Shown here: positions 21,601 to 31,091 of the stretch, piece after piece
Position numbering within the stretch: position 1 is the first letter of the stretch
Layout of the letters: each line of letters opens with the position of its first letter
NCBI GenBank assembly: GCA_964036195.1
Contig: OZ038459.1
Span: 6,197,206 to 6,261,205 of the forward strand
Direction of reading: 5' to 3'
DNA from: Sphaerolaimus hirsutus
Taxonomy: Eukaryota; Nematoda; Chromadorea; Monhysterida; Sphaerolaimidae
DNA length: 64,000 bases
Notes under the pieces: model-generated
The model's input: only the letters and a program-made list of their open reading frames with translations
What the model was told of the DNA's origin: nothing
The model's database searches: none
Translations under genes and position numbers: made by a program

Positions 21601-22844
21601 CGTACTTAAATTCATCAAATATTGTAACTTTTAGCAGAGAAAAAATCCTTGGAAATTTCAGGAAATTTCTTTTACCGTATTACCTCGAATAATCCCCCCT
21701 TGAATTAACCCCCCCTCGAAATACCCCCCCCCCCTAAAATTCGGCTGAGGAAATAATAAACCCCCCTCGAAATACCCCCCCCCCTAAAATTGAGTGTACA
21801 GAGAACGTACATGACAAATACCGCAGTTTGTGATCTGTACACTGCATAACACACGTTAAAAGTGATGATCAAGTGACGTTAGGGAAGGGCTTATGTGTAT
21901 ATACAGTTATATATGCCTATAAACACATATACATCTACGTAATTGTTCGATTTTTCTACGTTTGCGTATGGGGAATTTCCGAAAATTTCTGGCGAAATAA
22001 TAGACCCCCCCCCCTCGAATAAACCCCCCCCTCGTATTATCCCCCCTCAAATTTTGCTGGCGAAATAATAAACCCCCTGGGGGTATTTCGAGGTAATACG
22101 GTACATTAATAACCCCTTAGTATAATAATATAGCATTTTTCACTAATCACGCTTTGAAAATGTTAAAAACAATGTTTCAGGGTGTACCTAAGTGGACAGA
22201 AACCGCAACGTTTACCGAAACACCTGGGCAGATATGTTATGATAAGGCATGAGCGGGACAGACTGAACATCGCCCGGCAATCCAATGGAAGACTTCTCAG
22301 GTGGCAATTCCGCAAGTGGAGAAGTAAAGAACTATTTTAGAAGTGAGAAATAAAAGTGAAAACTTAAAACTGAGGAGTGAAATCTGAAGGAAAAAAATGA
22401 AAGCAAAATTAAATTTATTTTCCTAGGTGTGAGAAGTGAAATGAGATGTAAAAGATTAAAAACAAAGTAAATTGAGAAGTGAAAAAGAAAAGTTTGTATG
22501 TTTACTTTGCTTTCAACTTTTCACTTATCATTTCATTCTCTCTTCTCAATTTACCTTTCCCTTATGGTTTCTCTTCTCACTTCTAAAATGTTTTTTCCTC
22601 CACTCGCGGAATTGACCCCAGCTTCACCAAAGTTATCTGGAAAGTCGATGGTCTGAATTCACTGGATTATGGTATTCTTAATGGTGGCTGGATGCAGTCA
22701 AGGATCCATTCGGAGATTTTGGTTGATTTGCACCAGCAGAAGTCCTTAAAACTTGAAGATTTGCTCGAACTAGTTGGTAATTATTCAACCAAAACTAACC
22801 CCCATACTACTACTGCACATGCTGTTTCAGCGTCTGGAATGTAG
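18604..22844 (+). CDS. B4GALT: Beta-1,4-galactosyltransferase, Golgi type II membrane protein
   Basis: Exons: 18604-18816, 19439-19560, 19876-20005, 20422-20586, 20902-21053, 22181-22300, 22622-22776 and 22831-22844 (TAG). Junctions are GT..AG and in phase, giving about 356 residues, usual for GT7 enzymes. Residues 1-8 are a basic cytoplasmic tail, then a hydrophobic anchor of about 19 residues, then a stem with NGS, NFT and NAT glycosylation sites. Catalytic landmarks appear in order: CRPRWHVAIIVPYRGR, NQIFNRAKLMNVGF, the metal-binding DVD in FHDVDLIP, DKF, YFGGV, WGWGGEDDD (acceptor and catalytic acid) and the C-terminal IRHERD. The family transfers galactose from UDP-galactose to N-acetylglucosamine or related acceptors in the Golgi lumen; the acceptor here cannot be told. 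The last intron would be only 54 bases and is divisible by three without stops, so reading through it (18 extra residues, same stop) is possible. The exon 5 acceptor is odd: a C-run followed by nine A then G. Confidence 0.92.
19149..19284. repeat. Long hairpin in galactosyltransferase intron 1-2
   Basis: Arms 19149-19191 and 19242-19284 are 43 bp each and nearly perfect complements; one starts TGTCAACTCAGATTTCGG and the other ends CCGAAATCTGAGTTGACA. The flanking CACACACTACTAGTG and GTCAACTAGCGCGCC look like the outer ends of a MITE related to 10370-10632. Confidence 0.85.
20020..20400. other. Intron 3-4 of galactosyltransferase, AT-rich
   Basis: Rich in TTCGAAAA/AAATTCGA short repeats (20045-20160). 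The open frame across it is not preceded by a usable start and has low complexity. No element ends recognised. Confidence 0.5.
21310..21460. repeat. TTAGATGTGNGATGGG minisatellite in intron
   Basis: Short units of TTTAGATGTGCGATGGG and its complement CCCATCACACATCTAA occur in both orientations around 21330-21450. The organisation resembles the opposed minisatellite at 8575-8775. It lies in the galactosyltransferase intron 21054-22180. Confidence 0.65.
21673..22103. mobile_element. TACCGTAT-family MITE
   Basis: From TACCGTATTACCTCGAAT to TTTCGAGGTAATACGGTA, with C-runs inside each end and the shared core 'gaacgtacatgac', 'gcataacacacgtta' and 'gtgacgttagggaagggctt'. It occupies part of the galactosyltransferase intron 21054-22180 and is closely related to 17982-18422. 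Confidence 0.88.
22300..22619. mobile_element. AATTCCGC-family MITE filling a whole intron
   Basis: The left end GGTGGCAATTCCGCAAGTGG sits exactly at the splice donor after exon 6, and the right end CCACTCGCGGAATTGACCCC stops two bases before exon 7, so the intron 22301-22621 is essentially this element plus AG. The inner arms are GAAGTGAGAAAT-type repeats facing TCACTTCTAAAATG-type repeats. Other copies (16264, 16486, 23943) are not introns. A target duplication at the exon edges is not clear. Confidence 0.82.
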
Positions 22845-23942
22845 AAATGCATTCTTGCACTATGATATTTTACTAGGTATCCCTCTCTATGCAAATTGGG
22901 GCAGAAAACAACATGGCGATTAATAGAGTAAATATGATAAACACATGGTTTTTTTCACTTGTTTTACTTTGGTCTATTTTCATTGATTTTAGTAAACACC
23001 TTCCCGGTCAGGTCCGGCACCCTATTTTTGTTTTCACTATGGATGTCCTATCTGCCGCGTCAGCTAAAAATCGGGGGGGGGGGGCATATACTTGTAACCC
23101 CCCTCTACACCGCAACAATGGGGGGCGCCACGGCAACTAACTACAGGGTGGGTCGCCGTATATGCAACATTTTTGAGGTCGTTTTAACTGTCTCACACAG
23201 GTCCGGCACCCATCTGATATTGTCACATTACGGGTGCTGGATTTCCAACTGTGTGGGGGTAGGGAGCTGAAATTTGGGGTGACTTTAGCCAACACCCCCC
23301 TCCACCATACACCAGTAGGGCGATCGTCGGCGATATACTATAGCGCTGTTTGCCGCGTTTCAGTTTTTGAAAAAAATCAAATTGTCCCATTTCCGTCTGG
23401 CAACCATCTGTGTTTTTTAATTAGGTCGCAATAGCACCCATGACTGAAATTTTGCAATAGAACACCTGAGCAAACGAAATGCAAAGCTAACAATAATTTT
23501 TTCAAAACATTTCAAGTAATAAAAAACGATCCCAATCCTGCGGCCACAATACTGACCCAATACTGACCTTAATCCAAATCCAGAAAACTTACCAATGACA
23601 ATCCTTACCAATGACAAACCAAAGGCATTGACTATGCCGACTTACTAAAATGAACCCTAGTGCGAGCAGATACCTTTGATGGATGGAATTTTTGTCAGTT
23701 TTGATGTAAAACGATCACACAATTAAGTCTGTTGGAAACTAATTTTTTCCCAGATGTGTGGCTCACATATAAAAAAAGAAAATTATGTCTAGCCGTGCAC
23801 TACCGATGAAAATTATTCTGGCGCGCTGCTTTAGCACACACCCTTGTCCCCCTTGTGTAAATATTCAATGTTGGGATGGGATAGGTACAGGTTATTTTCA
23901 CTTGTTTTACTTCGCACTATTTTCACTGAAGTTGATAGCTCT
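22845..23942. other. Intergenic; relics of a GTCGCC fold-back and a dispersed repeat
   Basis: 23000-23330 contains 'ggtccggcacc', G-runs and 'gggtgggtcgccgtatat', which resemble the ends of the fold-back at 33805-35144. 23636-23806 is an inverted copy of 48603-48780, sharing 'ttgtcagttttgatgtaaaa' and 'gtgtggctcacatat'. No host gene recognised. Confidence 0.6.
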
Positions 23943-24168
23943 GGGGCCAGTTCCGCAAGTGGAAAAGTTAATAGGTAGTTAAAACTTAAGAGTTGAGTAA
24001 AATGACAAATGACAAGTTATGAGTAAAGTTAAGAGTTAAGAGTTGAGTAAAACGACAAATGATTTTACTCAACTCTTAACTTTTAACTTTACTCTTAACT
24101 TATCATTTATCATTTTACTCAACTCTTAAGTTTTAACTCTTAACTTTTCCACTTGCGGAACCGGCACC
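23943..24168. mobile_element. AATTCCGC-family MITE, best preserved copy
   Basis: GGGGCCAGTTCCGCAAGTGG on the left faces CCACTTGCGGAACCGGCACC on the right. The arms are almost fully complementary through AAGAGTTGAGTAAAATGACA repeats, so the element is one long hairpin of about 226 bp. It defines the consensus tip GGNGCCRRTTCCGC. Confidence 0.85.
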
Positions 24169-24285
24169 TGTTCTCGAACAAAATGACAGCACCAATAATT
24201 TTCGAACAAAGAAAGTTCGTTAAAAATAAATATGTAAATAACAAGTACGAAGGTATACAAACCAAAAATAAGTAGGTAATATAAA

Positions 24286-24677
24286 TACCGTATATCCTCG
24301 AAAAAATAAACCAGGGTTATTATATTTTCGTCGGAGTTTTTGAGGGGGGACTTATTCAAGGGGGACTAAGTTATTTCTCCTCAGAACACTTGGACCTCAT
24401 TTGCATTCTGTCGGAATTTGCATTCTGTCGACTCATGTGATCCGGTATTTAACAGTTCAACAACAACAAAAAGGTGTGTATGCACTGTGTACGCGGTATG
24501 TATCTGCTGTCGCTGCCATTCGTACACATTTTTTTGTATTTTCATCGATCATTTTTGTAAATTTTGTTGCATATTTTTCACCCAAGGGGGGGGGGTATTT
24601 TTTCGTCATAGCTGTGAGGGGGAGTTATTCAAGAGATTGGGTCATTCAAGGGAGGTCTTATTCGAAGATATACGGTC
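24286..24677. mobile_element. TACCGTAT-family MITE, diverged subtype
   Basis: The left end is TACCGTATATCCTCGAAAAA and the right end TTCGAAGATATACGGTCG, with GGGGGG tracts inside the right end. The interior differs from the other copies. No coding capacity. Confidence 0.7.
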
Positions 24678-24747
24678 GTAAAAATTGAAATATGGCCGAC
24701 TGTGATAATGGCATCACTTAAGTAGTCTCTCCCATCAAAATATAATT

Positions 24748-24753
24748 TTTATT
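24748..24753 (-). terminator. Polyadenylation signal candidate AATAAA
   Basis: AATAAA on the minus strand, about 95 bases past the stop codon of the secreted-protein gene, inside an AT-rich tail. The spacing is plausible for a 3' UTR. Confidence 0.45.
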
Positions 24754-24844
24754 AAAAAATATAATATCAAGATTAAAATCACGTTAAAATCACAATTGCC
24801 ATTAAACATCGATTGCAAAATGCGCATGCGCCGTTTTGCATGGA

Positions 24845-26307
24845 TCAGTCAGTCCACGCCAAGGCATAGGCAGTGCCGGCGGCGGAGTCGAGACTGGTGA
24901 TGCACATCTTGCCGGCGTGGCGCACCTTGTAGCTCAAGCCGCACGTGCTCACTGACACCTGCGGACGCGAATTTCAGGGTTGAAAGTAGCCTTGAAAAGT
25001 GACCACTTTCTTATAAAGTTTCAAATACTGTGTTCAAATTCTTTTAAAGTTTCAAGTAATCAGTTCAAATACTTATAAAGTTTCTAATATACTGTTCAAA
25101 TACATAACTAGGTACTGAAGTAATTTTAATAGCATATGATCATAACGTTGCTTCATTGCTATCATGCAAATTTCTGACTTTGGTTTTCATCAAGGAGTAT
25201 TCTCATGTTGTTGGAAAAAATTTCGTCGCTCATTTACGGCTTTGCAAACTATATTTTGCACTTTTACATAATCACAGGTCAGATTGCCGACAATAAGCGA
25301 TGGGAAAGTGCCCAACAAAATGGTGCCAAGCACATATGGATGGCACAACAGAATAAAGTCGGAATAAAGAATAAAACCACCACATAATTGGCACAGCGCC
25401 AACAGTGCCACGGCGCGGCCCGCTCTGACCCCCTCAAGTGGCGCCATTCCACCACTAGCAGGGGCACCCCAGAGCAGACCCACCCACCTGCCACTTGTCT
25501 CCGTGCGTTTCCTCCAGGTGCATCTGGCAGCCCTCGGCGGCCGGGTGCACGCCCAGATCGACGTGCTCCTCGAGACACTTCTCCAAACTGTCCGAGATCT
25601 CTTTGGGGCAAGCGGTCTCCTGAAGTCGCCAAGGGGGGTTGTTGTGACTAGTGGTATAAAAAGGGACTTGGCCAGGTCAGGTTTTTTTCGAGCGCCAAGC
25701 GCCAATGATGCCAGAAGAAAATGGCGCTGAGGGCCATGGCGTTTGTTTGTGCTTTGGCGCTAGCGCCAAGCGCCAGGCGTTTTGTTTCCTGGCGCCATGG
25801 CTCCAAACACTCCACCTGAATACCGTTGAAACGTATGGAATAGCAAATGTGTCCCCTGGTGTCAATTCCAGATTCTGTAAAGTGTAAAGTCATGTAAAAT
25901 GTCATGCAAATTCTCAATTGTCATGACAAATGTAAAGTAAAGTGTCAATTGTCATGCAAAGTTCAGTAATAAAATCTTTTTTTGTCGGGTTAGATTGACA
26001 TTTTACTTGTCATCAGACACTTTAATTTACACTTTACCGGATCTTGGACGGCCCCCAGAGCGCACTTAACCACCCACTTATCCCACTTTGACATACTCCA
26101 CTCCAACCCGGCAATTTATGCGACCCCACCAACTTCTGTCGTCTGCGCCGCGCTGCTGCCGGTGCCGCTGCCGCTGCCGGTGCCGCTGCCGCTGCCGCTG
26201 CCGCTGCTGCTGCCGCCGCCGCCCCCGTCCGGGTTGCACGCGGTCGCCAAGGCGAACAGGTAAATCGCGCCGCATAGGGCTGTGGACATCCGTAGAGATG
26301 TGGTCAT
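24845..26307 (-). CDS. Small secreted cysteine-rich protein with Gly/Ser linker, unknown function
   Basis: Three exons on the minus strand: 26134-26307 (start), 25488-25619 and 24845-24958 (TGA), joined by GT..AG introns in phase 0 and giving about 139 residues. Residues 1-23 form a signal peptide (hydrophobic ALCGAIYLFALATAC). A low-complexity linker of Gly, Ser and Thr follows (residues 27-50), then a folded part of about 85 residues with cysteines in ETAC, LEKC, AEGC, VSTC and KMC. With the cysteine right after the signal peptide this makes six, enough for three disulphides, or the first may be a lipid-anchor-like or free residue. I recognise no family. Exon codons are GC-rich like those of the other host genes, which supports a real gene. 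It lies tail-to-tail with the galactosyltransferase. The exon 1 donor (GAA|GTTGGT) is the least certain junction, and a missed exon between 25620 and 26133 cannot be excluded. Confidence 0.72.
25690..25812. repeat. GGCGCC/AGCGCC palindromic tract
   Basis: Dense GCGCCAAGCGCC and GGCGCTAGCGCC motifs, as in the TAGTGATGG elements at 29821 and 51936, but without a recognisable terminus. Intronic within the secreted-protein gene. Confidence 0.6.
25862..26050. mobile_element. TGTAAAGT-family MITE (diverged copy) in intron
   Basis: TTCCAGATTCTGTAAAGTGT on the left faces ACACTTTACCGGATCTTGGA on the right, with GTCAATTGTCATG repeats inside. It lies in the first intron of the secreted-protein gene. 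Confidence 0.7.
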
Positions 26308-27945
26308 TGTCTATCGGATAGATAGTGATAGATTGTGTAGATAGATACCTGGCGTGGGTGTTGATTGGTGTTGTTGGTTTGGAATAAAATTGAAGGATTT
26401 GTCTGAATAATATCGGAAATATAAGATGTTTTATATTTGCGTTCTTTCCTAGTATTTCTATAGACGTTTAATCATATTTTCTTTCTGAGGGATTCTCTGA
26501 GATTTGAAAAAATATCATCTTATCTGACAAAAATATAAATAAAAAGATTTTTTATTTGACACAGATTTATTTTTTGATTTGACAGAGATTTGATTATGAC
26601 ATAGACATTTATTTTATGATTTTGACGCAGATTAATGTTTTTATTTTTGCGAGATGTTTACAATATTTCTTGTAAAAGGAGGGTCTCTGCAATAGAAGGT
26701 ATACTTTTTTACTTAATTTGGGCCACGAAAAAAATAGATGGGCGGTTTCCAATAGAACGGTCAAAAACTGCTTGAATTGTAGCAAATGCATGAAATTTTT
26801 TTTCGTGGTATGTCATATAGCGGCTTTGATCCATTGATTTTGTGCTATTTGAAGGTAAAATCTTGCATGAACTCTGTGAAACGTCATTCTACGTCAGAAT
26901 TATTTATTCTAACACTTTGAAAAACCTTTGACAGCACTGGAAAAAAACTGGCTGAAAAAATTGCGAAAAACGTAAAAGTGCGGCTTCCAATAAAATGACG
27001 CCTCCAATAGAAGAGTGGGTAAAAAAGTTGACGAAAGGAAGAGAAGGACGTACTTCTATCACATGTAATTTAAATTATCTTTATCCTCTGAAATCACCCA
27101 TTTTACAATGTCAATCCGGACACACACTGGATGTGATATTTGTGAATATGGAAGTGATTGGTTGTGACATGATGATCATCATTTGCAGAAGTGAATATTA
27201 CACTGTAAAAAATCAAGTACCGAACTTTTTTCAAAGTATACGTAAACTACGTAAAGTTTTTTTTTTACTCACCCCCTGAGTACAGAAAACGTAAAGTAGA
27301 ATTTTTACCTTTACTCAAGAATATACGTACTTTTGCTCCCAGAAAACGTAAATGTGCGTATTTTTAGAAATGTCACCCTAATTTTCGCTCAAAATCTCTA
27401 ATTTTCATTGCTTCTTGCCTGTTTTGAGCAATTTTTAGATTTGTAAATATGTGCGTATATACGCATTTTCGACAATTTCCCATATTTTTAGCACAGTCTC
27501 TCCCTTCTTCCCTTGTATTCCTTCAGAAAGTCGATATAACAGAATATATCTGAAATACGTTTTCAATACTCGAGTACCTACTTTAAAAAAGTATAAGTAA
27601 AAGCTAGTACAGGAACTTTTTTTCGGAGGAAACGTAAACGTATATAAGAAGACATCACGCCATTTCAACTGAACTCTTACTAGTGTAGTAGTTGAAGTAA
27701 GTTCACACAACCACTACACTAGTGACCATGTGTAGCTGATGCCGGGGTAGTCGCTCGAGAACACGATGTCCATGTATATGCGTAGGTGCAAAATTCAAAT
27801 GCGAAACAAGTTAAGAATTTCACCAATTGAAATAAGTCTTAACACACTTAAACCAGAGCGATGCACACGCCTCACCCACCCCCAGTATGTACTCTGTACT
27901 CAAGTATAAGTATTTATCGCATAAAAGTAAAGACGTTTTGACAAC
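26308..27945. other. Intergenic; one exon-like island at 27725-27790 (-)
   Basis: Mostly AT-rich, with ACGTAAA-type repeats at 27225-27680. At 27725-27790 the minus strand suddenly becomes GC-rich and reads IYMDIVFSSDYPGISYTW, reminiscent of the strand pattern of a CUB domain. There is no good acceptor upstream and only a weak donor (GTCACT), so it may be a relic exon. Nothing else recognised. Confidence 0.4.
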
Positions 27946-28385
27946 TACCGTATTACCTCGAAATACCCCCATGGGGGTTTATTATTTCGCCAGCAAAATT
28001 TGAGGGGGGGTTAATTCGAGGGGGGGGTTTATTCGAGGGGGGGTCTTATTATTTCGTCAGAAATTTTCGTAAGGATCGTAGTAAAAAGTAGGCATTTGCA
28101 TGCCCAAAACAGGTAATAAATGTGTCCAAACAAGATATATTTGGACATAAAAACGTAGATTAGCTACACAAACATGTCCATGTGTAGCTGCAATACAAAT
28201 AAACAGTAATATACGTCATGTACATTGCATACATGACGTATTTTTTATGTACATGACGTACATCATTCCGAAGGGGGGGGGTATTTCGAGGGGGGGGTTT
28301 ATTATTTCCCCAGCCCATTTTGAGGGGGGGTTAATTCGAGGGGGGGGTTAATTCAAGGGGGGGGGATAATTCGAGGTAATACGGT
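27946..28385. mobile_element. TACCGTAT-family MITE
   Basis: TACCGTATTACCTCGAAATA at the left and AATTCGAGGTAATACGGTA at the right. The G-run orientation is opposite to the 17982 copy. The internal 'aggcatttgcatgcccaaaa' is shared with the copies at 47887 and 48095. Confidence 0.88.
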
Positions 28386-28596
28386 ATGTTACACTGCACT
28401 GCGTGTTGTCCACCTGTGCAAACTAAACACTTTTGATCCGTACTAAAATCTACCGTATCCGAATCTGAATAAAACGCCCAAAACTTTTTTATATTTTACA
28501 CTACATTGCATTTAATATTTGACTGTTTGGCACAGAATTTATATCATGACTTTATTCATCTGAGTATGGTCACACTTGCAGGGAGTCAGTCCAGTC

Positions 28597-28985
28597 GAGG
28601 CAGGCTTGATACGCACATCTGCCCGTTACGCACATTTGCCCGTTTTTTTCACTTGACACTTTTTCAAGTGATTTTCAGATATGAGTAAAGTGAAAAAAAG
28701 TTGCGCAATGACATTAGTGCACTTTTTTCACTTCAATCATATCTGAAAATCACTTGAAAATGTGTCAAATGAAAAAAAAACAGTGAAAAATAACCATTTT
28801 TTACTGTTTTTCACTTGACACATGTTCAAGTGATTTTCAGATATGAGTGAAGTGAAAAAAGTTCACTAATGTCATTGCGCAGCGTTTTTCACTTCACTCA
28901 TAATTGAAAATCACTTGTAAAAGTGTCAAGTGAAAAAAACAGGCAAATGTGCGTAACGGGCAGATGTGCGTATCAGTGCACCCCC
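28597..28985. mobile_element. CTGATACGCAC-family multi-hairpin element, copy 1
   Basis: The left end reads GAGGCAGGCTTGATACGCAC and the right end GTGCGTATCAGTGCACCCCC. TIRs of about 45 bp (ACATCTGCCCGTTACGCAC and its complement) enclose four copies, in alternating orientation, of a block containing CAAGTGATTTTCAGATATGA. AGTCCAGTC flanks both sides (28588-28596, 28986-28994), an 8-9 bp target duplication. No coding capacity. The second copy is 32531-32917, inserted in the opposite orientation. Confidence 0.87.
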
Positions 28986-29032
28986 AGTCCAGTCAGAGTA
29001 TTTGTAGTCCAGTTTTGTAATTATTGCGTGTG

Positions 29033-29225
29033 CGCACGCTATTTACTGCCAGATTTTGGTAAACTCATACATAGGCATTGAACGCATTTGAGTTTACTGA
29101 AATTAGTTATCTTTAATCCCTGTCAACTGCAGTTGACAGATACCTCATTCTGATAAACTCAAATGCGTTCAAGGCCGATTTATGAGTTTGCCAAAATCTG
29201 GCAGTAAACCAGTGTGCGCAGGGGC
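29033..29225. mobile_element. GTAAACT-type palindromic MITE
   Basis: GCCAGATTTTGGTAAACTCA on the left and TGAGTTTGCCAAAATCTGGC on the right are complementary, with TGAACGCATTTGAGTTTAC facing its complement inside. Related to 52311-52526, which has the same inner arms. Confidence 0.82.
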
Positions 29226-29515
29226 ATTGTGTAATACGTATTTTACCAAAAAAACTCAAGTTTTTACAAAGAAAACACAGAAATAAAACACAACAACTCA
29301 AGTTTTCTACGTGAAAAAACTCAAAACACAGATACTAATTTTTGAAAAACTCAAAATACAGAAAGTGTTTTTATTTTGACAACTCACCCATCGGTGCATA
29401 CAACATATTGATCATGCCTTTTACTTACTATAATAACGAAAAAATAACTCCACTCCCAAAGTAACTACCCCTTCAAAAAAAACCCTCAGTCGAAAAAATT
29501 CTGATGAAAAATAAC

Positions 29516-29759
29516 TACCGTATTTCCTCGAATTACCCCCCAGGAGTTTATTTTTTCAGAGTGAAAATATGGGAGAAAAACGTGAATAATGCAACAATAA
29601 CCACCATTTATAAGTTTTTACAGCCTTTTATAAGGATGTAGATGGTATAAACTATGTTATAACGTAACACAGTAAGTGTTTTGAACGTCTGTTATGCATT
29701 TCTCGGACCACAAATTCATAGCGCCCATTTTGAGGGGGGTATTTCGAGGAAATACGGTA
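29516..29759. mobile_element. TACCGTAT-family MITE (short copy)
   Basis: TACCGTATTTCCTCGAATTA at the left and TTTCGAGGAAATACGGTAC at the right, with CCCCCC next to the left end and GGGGGG next to the right. A second partial right end (GAATATACGGTAG) follows at 29775-29790. Confidence 0.85.
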
Positions 29760-29820
29760 CATTGGGGCCTATTCGAGAATATACGGTAGATTCCAGCGCG
29801 ACCACCATAAAAGATATGAC

Positions 29821-31031
29821 TAGTGATGGAAAAAGCGCCAGGACTTTGGCGCCAAGCGCCAAAAGCGCCATGGCGCTTTTCCGAACCCCAGCGCCAAGCG
29901 CCAATGGCGCCAGAGCAAAATGGCGCCAAGCGCCAAAAGCGCCATGGCGCTTTTCTAGACCACGGCGCCAAGCGCCAATGGCGCCAGAGGATATTGGCGC
30001 CAAGCGCCAATAGCGCCAGCGCCAAAAATTTTTTTGCTTCTCATATATGCAGCCATGCCGATGCACTGCTATTAATTTGTTTTTGGCGCGAGATACAAGT
30101 CAACTGCAGTCACTTTTGTTCTTTTTGTCTTGATATTTTGCAGTTGGGTGTTTGGGCTTAAATATAGCACACCATCTGTAAAAAGTGCTAAGATTTTTTA
30201 GGTGTTTTTTAAAATTACTTTTGGAATTTAGTTGTTTTTCCCCAAAAATAATTTTCAAATGAAGTTTTCAATTCTTTTTTGGAATACTTTCGATTTTTCT
30301 ACAAGAATATTGCAGTTACGAGTTTTGCTAGTCACTTTTGAACATAGGATTTTGAGGTTTCAAATTTTGGATTGCCATTGTTGGAATGGCTTCAGAAAGA
30401 GAATCCACACTCTGTAAAGTCAAGTGTCAAATGTCAAGAAGTAAATGTGGTGTAAAATGTCAATCAAAATAAAAAAGAAAAGATTTTGATTGAACTTTTG
30501 ACATTTCGCGTGACACTTAACAAACTTGTATTTATGAAATATTGGATGATGTTTATCACACTACTATCAAATACTTCACACTTTTCAGGGTCCTTTGACC
30601 CTGCTCGAACAAAACTGCAAGGAACGAGCTCAGTATAGCGATTGAGCTAAAACCTAGGTGAAGAGTGTTACGAGTCCGATGAATAGTCACATAAAGTCTT
30701 ACATATTTCTGATTAGATGGGACAAATGGTGAATACCCATGCAAACACAAGGAAATTGTTTATAAAGTAATCAATAATAGGGTTTATTGATCTGGGAATA
30801 CACTGACAGTAGCACATATACTTATGTAAATTATACTTGACAGGTATTTCTGCATAAAATAATGATGAATATTGCGTAAACTTCTTGGCGCTTTTTTGGC
30901 GCTTTTTAAAACCCCAGCGCCAAGCGCCAATGGCGCCACAGCAAAAAGGCGCCAAGCGCCAAAAGCGCCATGGCGCTTTTTGCTTTGGCGCTAGCGCCAG
31001 GCGCCAGCGCCATGGCGCTTTTCCATCACTA
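29821..31031. mobile_element. 1.2-kb hAT-like non-autonomous element, 8-bp target duplication
   Basis: It starts TAGTGATGGAAAAAGCGCC and ends GGCGCTTTTCCATCACTA. The direct repeat GATATGAC is perfect on both sides (29813-29820, 31032-31039). Eight-base duplications and a TAG-type tip are typical of hAT elements. The subterminal 100-200 bp at both ends are GGCGCC/AAGCGCC palindromes. The interior has no transposase and carries a TGTAAAGT-family MITE at 30410-30600. Frames rich in Ala/Pro/Arg in the GCGCC tracts are artefacts. Confidence 0.88.
30410..30600. mobile_element. TGTAAAGT-family MITE nested in the 29821 element
   Basis: CTCTGTAAAGTCAAGTGTCA on the left faces CACACTTTTCAGGGTCC on the right, with GTCAAATGTCAAG and TTGACATTTCGCGTGACAC as inner arms. 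It is a diverged copy inside the hAT-like element. Confidence 0.6.
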
Positions 31032-31091
31032 GATATGACCGTGAAGAAGCTCTGAAAAGCCGCCAGCCGGCAATATGCCCCAATTTCTAAC

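Noticed and set aside
26088-26321. Plus-strand Arg/Cys repeat frame
   Set aside because: It is the complement of the Gly/Ser linker of the minus-strand secreted protein, whose signal peptide and splice sites make the minus strand the real one.
29657-30161. Ala/Trp/Arg-rich frames on both strands
   Set aside because: They read through GGCGCC/AAGCGCC palindromes of the hAT-like element.
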